The notes under the pieces were generated by a model that was not told where the DNA came from, did no database searches, and saw nothing but the letters and a program-made list of their open reading frames with translations. This document shows, piece after piece, positions 1 through 6,846 of a stretch of 25,066 nucleotides of DNA (position 1 is its first letter; the number at the start of each line of letters is the position of its first letter). The DNA comes from CAZFPN01 sp044370655 (GTDB taxonomy: Bacteria; Pseudomonadota; Alphaproteobacteria; Rickettsiales; Deianiraeaceae). A program made the position numbers and the translations under genes. The stretch spans positions 1-25,066 of the forward strand of contig JBILVD010000005.1 in NCBI GenBank assembly GCA_044370655.1, given 5' to 3'.

Positions 1-157
1 CTAAACTCACTTTCTTTTAAATGCAAGATAAAATTATCATCAGTTAATCCGTTAAACTTAGCTAATCTTCTTTTGGTAAAAGACCAAAAGCTCTCTATTC
101 CGTTCAAATGATTCTTCCCTCTTGCAAACTCATTTTCACTATGAAATATCCTAAAAT
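1..157 (-). pseudogene. C-terminal fragment of an IS1595-family (ISXO2-like) transposase
   Basis: Too short to stand out as an ORF, but one minus-strand frame is open across the whole stretch. It encodes a segment starting FRIFHSENEFARGK, then NHLNGIESFWSFTKRR and LAKFNGL. This is the typical IS1595-type C-terminal region around the conserved Glu (the E of NGIESFW). The frame runs off the left edge, so the C-terminus lies outside the window. On its 5' side the frame stops exactly at base 157, where the IS1 element begins, and the missing N-terminal part does not reappear after that element. I infer that the IS1 element landed in this gene and that the adjoining sequence was later lost or rearranged. 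Family assignment is by motif only; the level within IS1595 is not resolved. Confidence 0.75.
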
Positions 158-176
158 GGCATTGACATTTAGTAAT
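158..176 (+). repeat. IS1 left terminal inverted repeat
   Basis: GGCATTGACATTTAGTAAT. It matches the complement of 896-914 at all 19 positions and starts with GG, as IS1-type ends do. Confidence 0.9.
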
Positions 177-212
177 ACTTAATTTATCAAATACATAAAT
201 AATGCTTTATTT

Positions 213-885
213 ATGTTAAAGAAATGTCCTAAATGTAGTTCTGAAGGAATTTGGAGTGCAGGCTTTGCCATTGTGAATGGAAGTAAAAAGAAAAGGTGGA
301 AGTGTAAGACTTGTGATTATCAATTTACTAAAGATACACCTCAGGAGTATCCTGAAGAATTAAAACTTAAAGCAATAAAAATGCTAAGAGAAGGAATAGG
401 ATTTAGAGGAATAGGAAGATTGCTGGGAATTAGTTTTGAAACAGTAAGAAGATGGTCAAAAAGCTTTGCATCAAGGACATTTAATTTTAATATCAATGAT
501 ATAGAGGAGCAAGAAGTTCAAATAGATGAGATGTGCATTCAAATAAAAAAAAGTCTACCAAAAGAGGCTCAAGGATTGCTTATAATGCCAAGTCAAAACA
601 AGTGCTTGACTTTGAAATTGGAAGCAGAGAAACAAGAACTTTTGATAAATTATTTACAAGAATTGAAAGAAGGTTCAAAATCACAAGATATTACACCGAT
701 AACTTTCCAGTTTATAAAGAACTGATACTTGAGAAAAGGCATAAAACAGGAAAGAAATATACTCAGGCAATATAGAAAGCTTAAACGGAAGGATAAGACA
801 TTATATTAAAGGATTTAACCGAAAAACAAAAGGATACTTCAAAACAATAAAGATGGCAGAAAATGTTCTAAAATTGTTCTTTTAG
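213..885 (+). pseudogene. IS1-family transposase (InsA/InsB' type), frameshifted
   Basis: Codons from 213 give an InsA-like part: a zinc-binding CPKC...CKTC module (about residues 5-34), then a helix-turn-helix (about 50-82, GIGRLLGISFETVRRW). It continues to the first catalytic Asp in VQIDEM. At 545-552 lies a run of eight A; a -1 shift there enters the InsB' frame, which carries the second catalytic Asp (YYTDNFPVY). That frame stops at 773-775. One frame over, the protein resumes with IESLNGRIRHYIKGF and ends at 885, matching the IS1 C-terminus, including the last catalytic Glu. Removing one AT from the ATAT at about 770-774 would join YTQA to IESLNG, so a 2-bp expansion seems to have inactivated it. 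The A8 shift is probably programmed, as in other IS1 elements. The second shift is not, unless it is a sequencing error. Confidence 0.85.
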
Positions 886-895
886 TATGATGTTA

Positions 896-914
896 ATTAC
901 TAAATGTCAATGCC
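896..914 (+). repeat. IS1 right terminal inverted repeat
   Basis: Exact inverted match to 158-176 over 19 bp. It ends GCC immediately before the portal-tail trailer sequence. Confidence 0.9.
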
Positions 915-917
915 GTT

Positions 918-1052
918 AAGAGATTTTGCAAAATATCACAAGCCCCGCTTAGGAAAGCCAAGATAAGCCCTAGACATTTCTTTTAGGAAATCCCAAATAT
1001 TGCCTCTTCTCATCATCCGTCAAAAAGTCCGCTCCCTTCACCTTCTCCCACT
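918..1052 (-). repeat. Portal-gene 3' end, displaced copy 1
   Basis: Read on the minus strand this encodes KWEKVKGADFLTDDEK, then RQYLGFPKRNV and a stop (TAG), followed by a short trailer. It matches the C-terminus and trailer of the portal gene. Bases 943-1052 align without gaps to 4638-4747 with about 9 mismatches in 110. The mismatches cluster in the last codons, where this copy agrees with copy 2 instead. Homology ends sharply at 1052, 23 bp before the stop codon of the endonuclease gene. The trailer (AGATTTTGCAAAATAT) also resembles that of copy 2. No start codon or upstream portal sequence is attached, so this is a non-functional remnant. Confidence 0.85.
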
Positions 1053-1075
1053 TTGGAAAGTAAATAAGCGACATC

Positions 1076-1837
1076 TCAAAAATTATTTTGACTTAAGTAG
1101 CTCTCATATAGAAATTTCAATTTTTTCCTATACTCCTCCTCAATATTTTCATTAAAATATACAACCATGAGCCTCCTTTGATTAATTAGCCTAAAATCTC
1201 TACAATCTTTTATATTAAATCTTACTTTGTCAGGATTTTTACCAGCATTAAAAACATCACCACCATAAATTGGTTGCAACATTCCGTTTGGAAAGCAGGT
1301 AATATAAATACACAAGGTTTCAAAAGTTTCACTATCGTGCAAAATACTTAAAAAGTATGTAAGGCAATATTTTCTTTTACCATCTTTTTTGTAAAAATGA
1401 GGTAAATTTGCACCATTAAATTCTCGCTCTGTGTTGCTTACCTCGTATTTTGAATTATAGCTAATTTGATTGTTTCCAACAAAAATACTATTTGCGAAGT
1501 CCCCAATATTACTAGTCTGCACGGTTTTTAAATCAATATGAATAAAAGCGTCATCAATTTCAAACATCAAGTCGCTCCCCACAGGGCAAGAATTTGGCGT
1601 GCCAATCCCCTTAGAGTTTATAAGTGCATAAATTACTCTTTCCGCCCCTGTGTTAAAATCAGATATTTTCTTTTCTTTTTCGCCCGTGTTCCATTTATGA
1701 AACCAATCGTCTTTAATTTCATTTTTCGTATCAAGACCTTTTAGTATTTCATCTTGTGTAAATTTTAAAAAATGGTAATATTTTGTTAAATATTTGCATT
1801 CCAATTTTTCAAGTTCAATTAATTCATTATTTTTCAT
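1076..1837 (-). CDS. Type II restriction endonuclease, PD-(D/E)XK-like
   Basis: This 253-residue protein is encoded immediately after a C5 cytosine methyltransferase and overlaps it by 11 bp, the standard layout of a type II restriction-modification pair. A probable PD-(D/E)XK nuclease core is visible: NTGAERVIYALINSKG helix, then CPVGSDLMFEI and AFIHIDLKT, with the SD and D-L-K spacing expected for the metal-binding Asp and the D/E-x-K pair. There is no signal peptide or membrane segment. It presumably cuts unmodified DNA at the site protected by its partner. I cannot name the recognition sequence or subfamily from the sequence alone. Expression probably depends on translational coupling to the methyltransferase, which would make it follow methylation. 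The pair sits between two displaced portal-gene tails, a sign of horizontal gain. Confidence 0.75.
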   Translation of the reverse strand: MKNNELIELEKLECKYLTKYYHFLKFTQDEILKGLDTKNEIKDDWFHKWNTGEKEKKISDFNTGAERVIYALINSKGIGTPNSCPVGSDLMFEIDDAFIHIDLKTVQTSNIGDFANSIFVGNNQISYNSKYEVSNTEREFNGANLPHFYKKDGKRKYCLTYFLSILHDSETFETLCIYITCFPNGMLQPIYGGDVFNAGKNPDKVRFNIKDCRDFRLINQRRLMVVYFNENIEEEYRKKLKFLYESYLSQNNF

Positions 1838-3017
1838 ACAACATCTTTAAAACTTCTTTAGCTAAGATATTTGCAAATTTCACAGGCACGGCATTTCCTA
1901 TTTGCCTATACATACTATTTAAACTGCCTGTAAAAATGAAGTCATCAGGGAAAGTTTGAATTCTAGCACATTCACGAGCGGAAAGCCTCCTTTCTTTGTT
2001 AATATGTATTTCAGGGCTTGTTGCGGTTATCGTATCGCTTGGCTTATCCCAGTTTGTAATTCTTAAAGACTGCTCAAAAACAATTTGCTTTTCTTCAAGC
2101 TCCGTCACCTGTTTATCATATTTATCATCAAATTTAAGAATTTCCTTCAATTTCCACCAATCGCTTGGCTTTGGAATACTCCCCGAGTTATTATCCTTCC
2201 TAAACCAATGCCCTGCGGTGTGCCTGTATCCAAAAATGTCATCAATTTTTTTGGTTGAAATCCCTGCCCTTTTCCTCCATTCTTTTAAATAATCGCAAAT
2301 ATCTTCTTGCTTTACAGGGTGCTTTCTTCCCCAAAATTTATCGTGAACATTTGTAGAAGCGTAGTGATTATATACCTTTTTACCTTTTAAATCTATCACA
2401 TTATTTGTAATATCAACATTCGCTAAGTCTTCAATTACATCTTTTGTTGTGATGAAACTGTTAAAATCGTGAGTTGGAGTTGGAAAAGAATTTAAAACAC
2501 CAATTTTATTTGCCAAAATTATCACACGCTCCCTCGCTTGAGGAACCCCATAATAAGCAGTATTAACAAGACGATAATCAGCTTTGTATCCAAGGCTTTC
2601 TAAATCCTCTTTTATTTGCTTAAAAATTACTCCATCACCAAGCGATAGTATCCCTTTTACATTTTCCGCAACAATGATTTTTGGTTTTGAAATTTCAATA
2701 ATTCTAATCATTTCCTTGTATAGAGAGTTTCGCTCATCATTCACATTTCTATTCTTATTTGCTATAGAAAACCCCTGACACGGAAACCCTCCAATTAAAA
2801 CATCAATATTTTTTGGAATATCATCATCCTTAATTTCCAGTATGCTTTTACAAACAATGTTATCATCAATATTTTTCTTATAAGTTTCGCAAGCGTCTTT
2901 ATCAAAATCGTTTGCAAAAATGATATCAAATCCAGCTTGTTTAAACCCCAAATCCATTCCCCCAGCCCCAGAAAAAAGGCTAATCAGTTTGTATTTTTGA
3001 GATTTTTCTACCTTCAT
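1827..3017 (-). CDS. DNA (cytosine-5-)-methyltransferase of a type II R-M system
   Basis: This 396-residue enzyme transfers a methyl group from S-adenosylmethionine to C5 of cytosine in its target site. The C5-MTase motifs appear in canonical order: motif I FSGAGGMDLGF (residues 15-25), motif IV GGFPCQGFS with the catalytic Cys at about 80, motif VI AENV (117-120), motif VIII QARERV, then a long variable target-recognition region (about 190-325). Motif IX (SDTITATSPEIH, RLSARECARIQTFP) and motif X (RQIGNAVPVKFA) follow. All core residues are present, so it should be active. It is the promoter-proximal gene of the pair, and the endonuclease starts inside its last codons. No clear Shine-Dalgarno sequence precedes the ATG in the AT-rich leader. 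Confidence 0.93.
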   Translation of the reverse strand: MKVEKSQKYKLISLFSGAGGMDLGFKQAGFDIIFANDFDKDACETYKKNIDDNIVCKSILEIKDDDIPKNIDVLIGGFPCQGFSIANKNRNVNDERNSLYKEMIRIIEISKPKIIVAENVKGILSLGDGVIFKQIKEDLESLGYKADYRLVNTAYYGVPQARERVIILANKIGVLNSFPTPTHDFNSFITTKDVIEDLANVDITNNVIDLKGKKVYNHYASTNVHDKFWGRKHPVKQEDICDYLKEWRKRAGISTKKIDDIFGYRHTAGHWFRKDNNSGSIPKPSDWWKLKEILKFDDKYDKQVTELEEKQIVFEQSLRITNWDKPSDTITATSPEIHINKERRLSARECARIQTFPDDFIFTGSLNSMYRQIGNAVPVKFANILAKEVLKMLYEK

Positions 3018-3078
3018 TATTTTATATTTAATTGATAAATTTTTCTAAACCTAGCGTTTTTATAAGTCAAGAGGTTTG

Positions 3079-3271
3079 TAGGAGATTTTTATAGGAGATT
3101 TTGCAAAGATATTGCAAGCCCCCATTTAGAAAGCCCATAAAACCGCAAGACCTTCCTAGGAAACCCTAAACGCCACGCTTAGGGAAGCCAAGACAAGCCC
3201 TAGACATTTCTTTTAGGAAATCCCAAATATTGACTCTTCTTATCATCCGTCAAAAAGTCAGCATTTTTCAC
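3079..3271 (-). repeat. Portal-gene 3' end, displaced copy 2, with reiterated trailer
   Basis: On the minus strand the right part (3200-3271) encodes VKNADFLTDDKK, then SQYLGFPKRNV and a stop. It is clearly the portal C-terminus but more diverged than copy 1 (G to N, E to K, R to S). Similarity to portal stops around 3271. After the stop codon the trailer holds further degenerate copies of the LGFPKR-coding motif, with cores near 3174-3193, 3151-3170 and 3121-3140, in shifting frames. Farther out, TAGGAGATTTT occurs twice (3079-3089 and 3092-3102). A minus-strand frame from 3448 runs into this tail, but it crosses the start of the next gene and is unlikely to be a real protein. The remainder of the 3018-3384 gap shows only AT-rich leader sequence. 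Confidence 0.8.
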
Positions 3272-3384
3272 TAAAAACAAATATTTCTTAAGAATATGAA
3301 TTGACTTTTTAATTTTTTGCTTACAATTTCTATTATAAAATGATTTATTATGTAATAAAATTTTAATCAAATAATAATAAGAAT

Positions 3385-3936
3385 ATGTCTTTTGTAATTT
3401 CTGATATGTCCGAAATTTGGAAAAAAAATAACGGAATTGTAAAGGCAATTAATTCAATACATAAAGTCTTAAGTAGTGCAAAAGATAATAATATAATAAT
3501 ATATTCTAAAGACTTACTAGATGAGCTATATTTTCAAAGAAAAATAATAGAAAATATAATAAAAAATTTAGAAAAAGGGATAAAGATTGTATTTTTATTT
3601 AACGAAGAAAATGAAGCAAATAAGAGCATTAGAGAGTTTTTAGGTTCATATAAAGATAATAAAAATCTATTTTATTTGCAAATCAAACAAGAAATACCCC
3701 TTGATTTTATTGTTTCCGATAAACAATACTTAAGAATTGAATTTGACAGAGAAACCCACACAGCTAGATTTTTAGATACCATAAAAAACAAAGATGAATC
3801 GGAAGAGGCAAATAGGTGGATTAATATGACATATGCCATCTTAACAAATAATATAATAAAGACATTAGAAGAGGAAGGAAAGTTGGAGCAAGCTAATAAA
3901 TTGAAAGAGTTTATTGAAATTAGAACATTAGTATGA
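3385..3936 (+). CDS. Unrecognised soluble protein with a PLD-like segment, first gene of a cargo pair
   Basis: This is a 183-residue cytosolic protein with no signal peptide or membrane segment. I do not recognise the whole protein. Residues about 36-75 (NNIIIYSKDLLDEL, KGIKIVFLFNEENE) and 105-131 (PLDFIVSDKQYLRIEF, then DRETHTARFLD) have the alternating pattern seen in phospholipase-D-fold proteins that lack the HxK catalytic motif, such as the regulatory half of some transcription or defence proteins. No HKD motif is present. Its stop overlaps the next gene's start (ATGA at 3933-3936), so the two are very likely translated together. A second ATG at 3406 (MSEIWKK) is an equally good start. 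It lies in cargo framed by portal-gene tails, next to a restriction-modification pair, which suggests but does not prove a defence or stress role. Confidence 0.6.
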   Translation: MSFVISDMSEIWKKNNGIVKAINSIHKVLSSAKDNNIIIYSKDLLDELYFQRKIIENIIKNLEKGIKIVFLFNEENEANKSIREFLGSYKDNKNLFYLQIKQEIPLDFIVSDKQYLRIEFDRETHTARFLDTIKNKDESEEANRWINMTYAILTNNIIKTLEEEGKLEQANKLKEFIEIRTLV

Positions 3937-4637
3937 TAACAATTCTTGTTTTTTTAATTACAACACATTTCTATGTTTTTGTTATAGATAAAGATGGGCT
4001 TTTTGGGAAATATAAAAGTAAATACAATGACAAAATGCAGAAAGATATATATAGAGAATATGGTCAAATAAAAGCATCCTATGGTCAAGTTAATGAAATC
4101 AAATCAGATTCTGGACCTAAAATTATAATTGGTGAAGCACGCTATTATAATAGCACCTTGATACCCTCTGAAAAAATTCATTATAAAAATTTTGTTGATA
4201 ATCTAAAAAAATGCGAAGAAATGGATAAGAAATTTACATTACAAAACGATAATTTTCAAACTGTGAAACAAGAGTTTAAAGGCATAACATTTGCTTTACC
4301 TAAATTACTTACGAACACTAGTAGTTGGATTTTAATACTAACAATATTTGCTCTCGGATTTACAGGAGAGCAAGAATTCCGCATTGTTAAATTTTTAATA
4401 GGTTTTATACCACATCATTATATAATAATTGAATTTTTCTCTATTATTTCTTGCATTATTGTGATAATTGAAATTTTACTCTTCAAAAATGCTATAAAAA
4501 AATTACAAAAACATTACACTCTGCAAAAAAATAATCTTAAAGATTATGAAGATGCCTATACAAATTTACTTGATGAAAGTAAGAAGTTGAGAACAGGGCA
4601 ACTTGAGCTAGAAAAAATAATGCAAGGGTCAAACTAA
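3933..4637 (+). CDS. Unrecognised three-helix membrane protein, second gene of the cargo pair
   Basis: This 234-residue protein begins with a hydrophobic helix (residues 1-18, ITILVFLITTHFYVFV), probably a membrane anchor. A charged soluble region follows (about 20-115), then two further membrane helices (about 128-144, SWILILTIFALGF; and about 160-185, IEFFSIISCIIVIIEILLF). The C-terminal tail (about 187-234) is lysine- and glutamate-rich and probably a coiled coil. I recognise no catalytic motif. It overlaps the upstream gene by 4 bp. Its stop codon (TAA, 4635-4637) directly abuts the copied portal trailer at 4638, so the cargo ends exactly at the gene end. A membrane protein paired with a soluble protein inside an island would fit an effector and sensor pair. 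That is an inference only. Confidence 0.6.
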   Translation: MITILVFLITTHFYVFVIDKDGLFGKYKSKYNDKMQKDIYREYGQIKASYGQVNEIKSDSGPKIIIGEARYYNSTLIPSEKIHYKNFVDNLKKCEEMDKKFTLQNDNFQTVKQEFKGITFALPKLLTNTSSWILILTIFALGFTGEQEFRIVKFLIGFIPHHYIIIEFFSIISCIIVIIEILLFKNAIKKLQKHYTLQKNNLKDYEDAYTNLLDESKKLRTGQLELEKIMQGSN

Positions 4638-4747
4638 CCCCGCTTAGGAAAGCCAAGATAAGCCCTAGACATCTCTCTTAGGAAAGCCAAGATACGCTCT
4701 CTTCTCATCATCCGTCAAAAAGTCCGCTCCCTTCACCTTCTCCCACT
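4638..4747 (-). repeat. Portal-gene 3' end, resident copy (direct repeat of copy 1)
   Basis: This is the live end of the portal gene plus 27 bp of trailer, aligning with 943-1052 over 110 bp without gaps and about 92% identical. The outer ~34 bp (left) and ~48 bp (right) are essentially identical; the differences lie in the last codons. The 27-bp trailer itself repeats the coding motif: TTAGGAAAGCCAAGATA occurs within the stop-proximal codons (4678-4694) and again after the stop (4644-4660). Confidence 0.85.
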
Positions 4748-5831
4748 CCTTCTCCCTTTTGTGAGTAAGGGCGGAAATTGCCTCTCGGTTGAAGTCTAGA
4801 ACTAGCTCCTCCCCGTAAAGGCGTGAAATCCAGCCACTTAGGGAGGAAAACACATCAACCATCATAGGAATTATCGTCTGCTCCCACATTCCAATTCTCG
4901 CCTCCATCATATTATTATAAGTATTATCCCCCGGCAATCCCAACGCCTGCGGAGGGACGCCAAAAGCAAGGGCTATTTCACGGCTTGCGGAGTTCTTATT
5001 TTCTATAAAATCCATATCCCGAGGAGTAATGCTCATCTCCTTCCATTCCAAACCGCCCTCAAGTATCATCGGCTTTCCTGCATTTGAAACGCCTGAAAAT
5101 TGGTCATGAAACTGCTCCTTTAGACGGAAGAATTGCTCTTCTGTTAAGCTTCCTCCCGAGTTATACTCCGTTGGCTTCATCATAAGAGCGCCACTAGGGC
5201 GAGCGGAGTTTTGAAGGAGAGATTTTGCATAGCTCGAGGCTTCGTTATGTTGGTCTATCGCATATTTTGCACACTCAATTGGGGAAAGCCCGTAATAGTC
5301 GTTTAATGGGTGGAAGTATTTTAAATGTAAAATCTCACATTTTTCTGTTATTTGATTGAAGTAAAAATCCTTTACTCCATCTTTTTCTGTAAGACGATAA
5401 CCGCATATCTCATCGTTTTTATTTAGAAGAATAGTCATTTTATCTGGTCTTACAAGCATAAACTCGGAGGGCTTTCCTTTAAACATCAAAGCCCTTACAT
5501 ATGCATTGCCCGAAATTAATTTATAGCTGTAAATTCCTTCAAAAAACTCAAATGAGCTTGTAAACTTGTTGGGCTTTTTGAGAATTTCAAGGACAGGATG
5601 AGAGGAGACCTCTTTACCATCTTTAAAAAGCTTGAAGGGAATGAAGCTTGCACCACCCGCAAGTAAGGATATGCACCTATGAGCGATGACATTTTTGACA
5701 TATCCTTCGTGTGCAAAGCTTTGGTAATTGCTGGAAGACCATTGAGGGGAGCCACTGCTTAGGAGAAATGTCTTATATTCCATCTTTTCTTGATTTTTTT
5801 CTTGATTTTTAGATTTTAAAAAAAATTTCAT
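4665..5831 (-). CDS. HK97-family phage portal protein, GTA-type (RcGTA gp3-like)
   Basis: The portal is the dodecameric ring at the capsid vertex through which DNA is packaged and to which the tail attaches. The 388 residues cover the usual HK97/GTA portal length. Recognisable family stretches are YVKNVIAHRCISLLA near the N-terminus, HPVLEILKKPN, YKLISGNAYV, YGLSPIECA, NSARPSGALM, then ENKNSASREIALAFGVPP (about 280-297) and LGLPGDNTYNNMMEAR. The C-terminus ADFLTDDEKRAYLGFPKRDV is typical of alphaproteobacterial portals. The gene looks intact. It is not followed by head protease or capsid genes, so the GTA cluster is broken up, as reported for Rickettsiales. Its 3' end is the accretion site for the island to the left. 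Its leader (76 bp to the divergent lipoprotein gene) contains TTTTTGCTTACTAA, also found before the DUF2460 gene. Confidence 0.9.
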   Translation of the reverse strand: MKFFLKSKNQEKNQEKMEYKTFLLSSGSPQWSSSNYQSFAHEGYVKNVIAHRCISLLAGGASFIPFKLFKDGKEVSSHPVLEILKKPNKFTSSFEFFEGIYSYKLISGNAYVRALMFKGKPSEFMLVRPDKMTILLNKNDEICGYRLTEKDGVKDFYFNQITEKCEILHLKYFHPLNDYYGLSPIECAKYAIDQHNEASSYAKSLLQNSARPSGALMMKPTEYNSGGSLTEEQFFRLKEQFHDQFSGVSNAGKPMILEGGLEWKEMSITPRDMDFIENKNSASREIALAFGVPPQALGLPGDNTYNNMMEARIGMWEQTIIPMMVDVFSSLSGWISRLYGEELVLDFNREAISALTHKREKEWEKVKGADFLTDDEKRAYLGFPKRDV

Positions 5832-5835
5832 AATT

Positions 5836-5863
5836 TTGCTTGTAAAATAATTTTTCTTATTTT
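5836..5863 (+). promoter_or_regulatory. Putative promoter of the lipoprotein/phosphatase pair
   Basis: TTGCTT (5836-5841), a 16-bp spacer and TATTTT (5858-5863). Same style as other promoters in the window; modest match. Confidence 0.4.
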
Positions 5864-5907
5864 AAGCTAAAATATTATTCTTAGTAAGCAAAAATTAATT
5901 AGCAAAA

Positions 5908-6846
5908 ATGAAAAAACTGTTTTTATTGACACTTCTTGCCCTTTTCTCCTGCATTAAAAGCGGATTTGAAGAAGTCAACTCTCCCCCCAGTTGGTTTTTA
6001 GAAGTTAAAGGTAGTAATGTTGAAGTTTATGCAACTGGCTCTGGTGCAAGTAAGGAAGATGCCGTGCAAATGGCACTTTTAAATGCAACTTCGCAAATTA
6101 AAACAAGCATCAGTGCTAGTATTAGAACAGAGTCTCAAATGATGAATGGCAAATTTGAAGAACAAATGAAGGTTAGGGCGTTAAATGAGGTTGAGAGATT
6201 TTCTTTTAGTGGATATGAAATTACAAACACTGCTTTTGATAAGAAATCTCAGCTTTTTTATGCCGAGGTGAAGTTGAATAAGCTCAAGATATACAACCAA
6301 AAACTAATAGAATATGAATCTAAAAAAGAGGAAATAGAAGAAATTTTAAGACAAGAAAAAAACAACACTTTATCTGTAAAAATTGAAAATGCGAAGATTG
6401 TTAAACAAAAATCTCTAGGTTTCAAAAATGATATTTTAATCTTGAATGCTTTAAATGGTGCATTTGATTTTAAATCCGAGTTTAAGCGTGCTTCTTATTA
6501 TGAAACGTATTACCAAAATTTGATTTCTTCTTTCTCGTTTAAAGTTGTTGAAGCTCCATCTGAGGTTTATGGAATTGTGGAAAGTATTTTGAAGGAAAAA
6601 AGCAGAAATTCTAAAGGAACAGTAGTAAATTTTTATCTAAATTTCAATACATCGTTTGGAAAGATATATGATATGTTTTCTTCAAAAACAACAGTAAAGC
6701 TTGAGGTGATTATTGCAGATGAAAAATTTGTAGAAAAAACATTTACATTTAGAGCCACTTCTTCTGTAAGTGAGGCTGAGGCTTACAAAGCGAGTTTTAA
6801 AGATTTTGAAACACAATTTAAGGCAGTTATTGAAGAGGTTTTATGA
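5908..6846 (+). CDS. LPP20-like lipoprotein
   Basis: This 312-residue protein is probably lipid-anchored in the envelope. The N-terminus MKKLFLLTLLALFSC has a short positive region, a hydrophobic core and a lipobox L-F-S-C with the modified Cys at residue 15. Residues about 27-125 resemble the LPP20/LPP-like fold: PSWFLEV, then VYATGSGASKEDAVQMALLNATSQI, then FSGYEITNTAFDKKSQLFYAEVKLNK, the pattern seen in flagellar-associated and Helicobacter LPP20-type lipoproteins. A charged helix follows (about 134-165) and a C-terminal beta-rich region of unknown role. The following phosphatase gene starts inside its stop codon (ATGA, 6843-6846), so the two are co-translated. Its substrate or partner is not evident. 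Confidence 0.7.
   Translation: MKKLFLLTLLALFSCIKSGFEEVNSPPSWFLEVKGSNVEVYATGSGASKEDAVQMALLNATSQIKTSISASIRTESQMMNGKFEEQMKVRALNEVERFSFSGYEITNTAFDKKSQLFYAEVKLNKLKIYNQKLIEYESKKEEIEEILRQEKNNTLSVKIENAKIVKQKSLGFKNDILILNALNGAFDFKSEFKRASYYETYYQNLISSFSFKVVEAPSEVYGIVESILKEKSRNSKGTVVNFYLNFNTSFGKIYDMFSSKTTVKLEVIIADEKFVEKTFTFRATSSVSEAEAYKASFKDFETQFKAVIEEVL

Larger units (their letters stand above)
158..914 (+). mobile_element. IS1-family insertion sequence, 757 bp
   Basis: The element is delimited by perfect 19-bp terminal inverted repeats (GGCATTGACATTTAGTAAT at 158-176 and its complement at 896-914). Its length, 757 bp, is close to the ~770 bp of classical IS1. It holds one transposase gene read through an A8 frameshift site. 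No 8-9 bp target duplication is visible: the left flank ends TCCTAAAAT and the right flank starts GTTAAGAGA. The flanks were therefore probably rearranged after insertion, for example by adjacent deletion or recombination with another copy. The left flank is an IS1595 transposase and the right flank is the trailer of the leftmost portal-gene tail copy. Confidence 0.9.

Noticed and set aside
533..775. A separate small gene inside the IS1 element
   Set aside because: It is the InsB' frame of the same transposase, reached by slippage at the A8 run, and its frame contains the second catalytic Asp.
1996..2292. A plus-strand frame of 98 codons within the methyltransferase
   Set aside because: Antisense to a complete C5-methyltransferase with all motifs; no sign of its own promoter or family.
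3200..3448. An 82-codon minus-strand frame ending in the portal C-terminal sequence
   Set aside because: Only the last ~24 residues are portal-like. The remainder is AT-rich leader and the antisense of the next gene's start, so it is a remnant tail rather than a gene.
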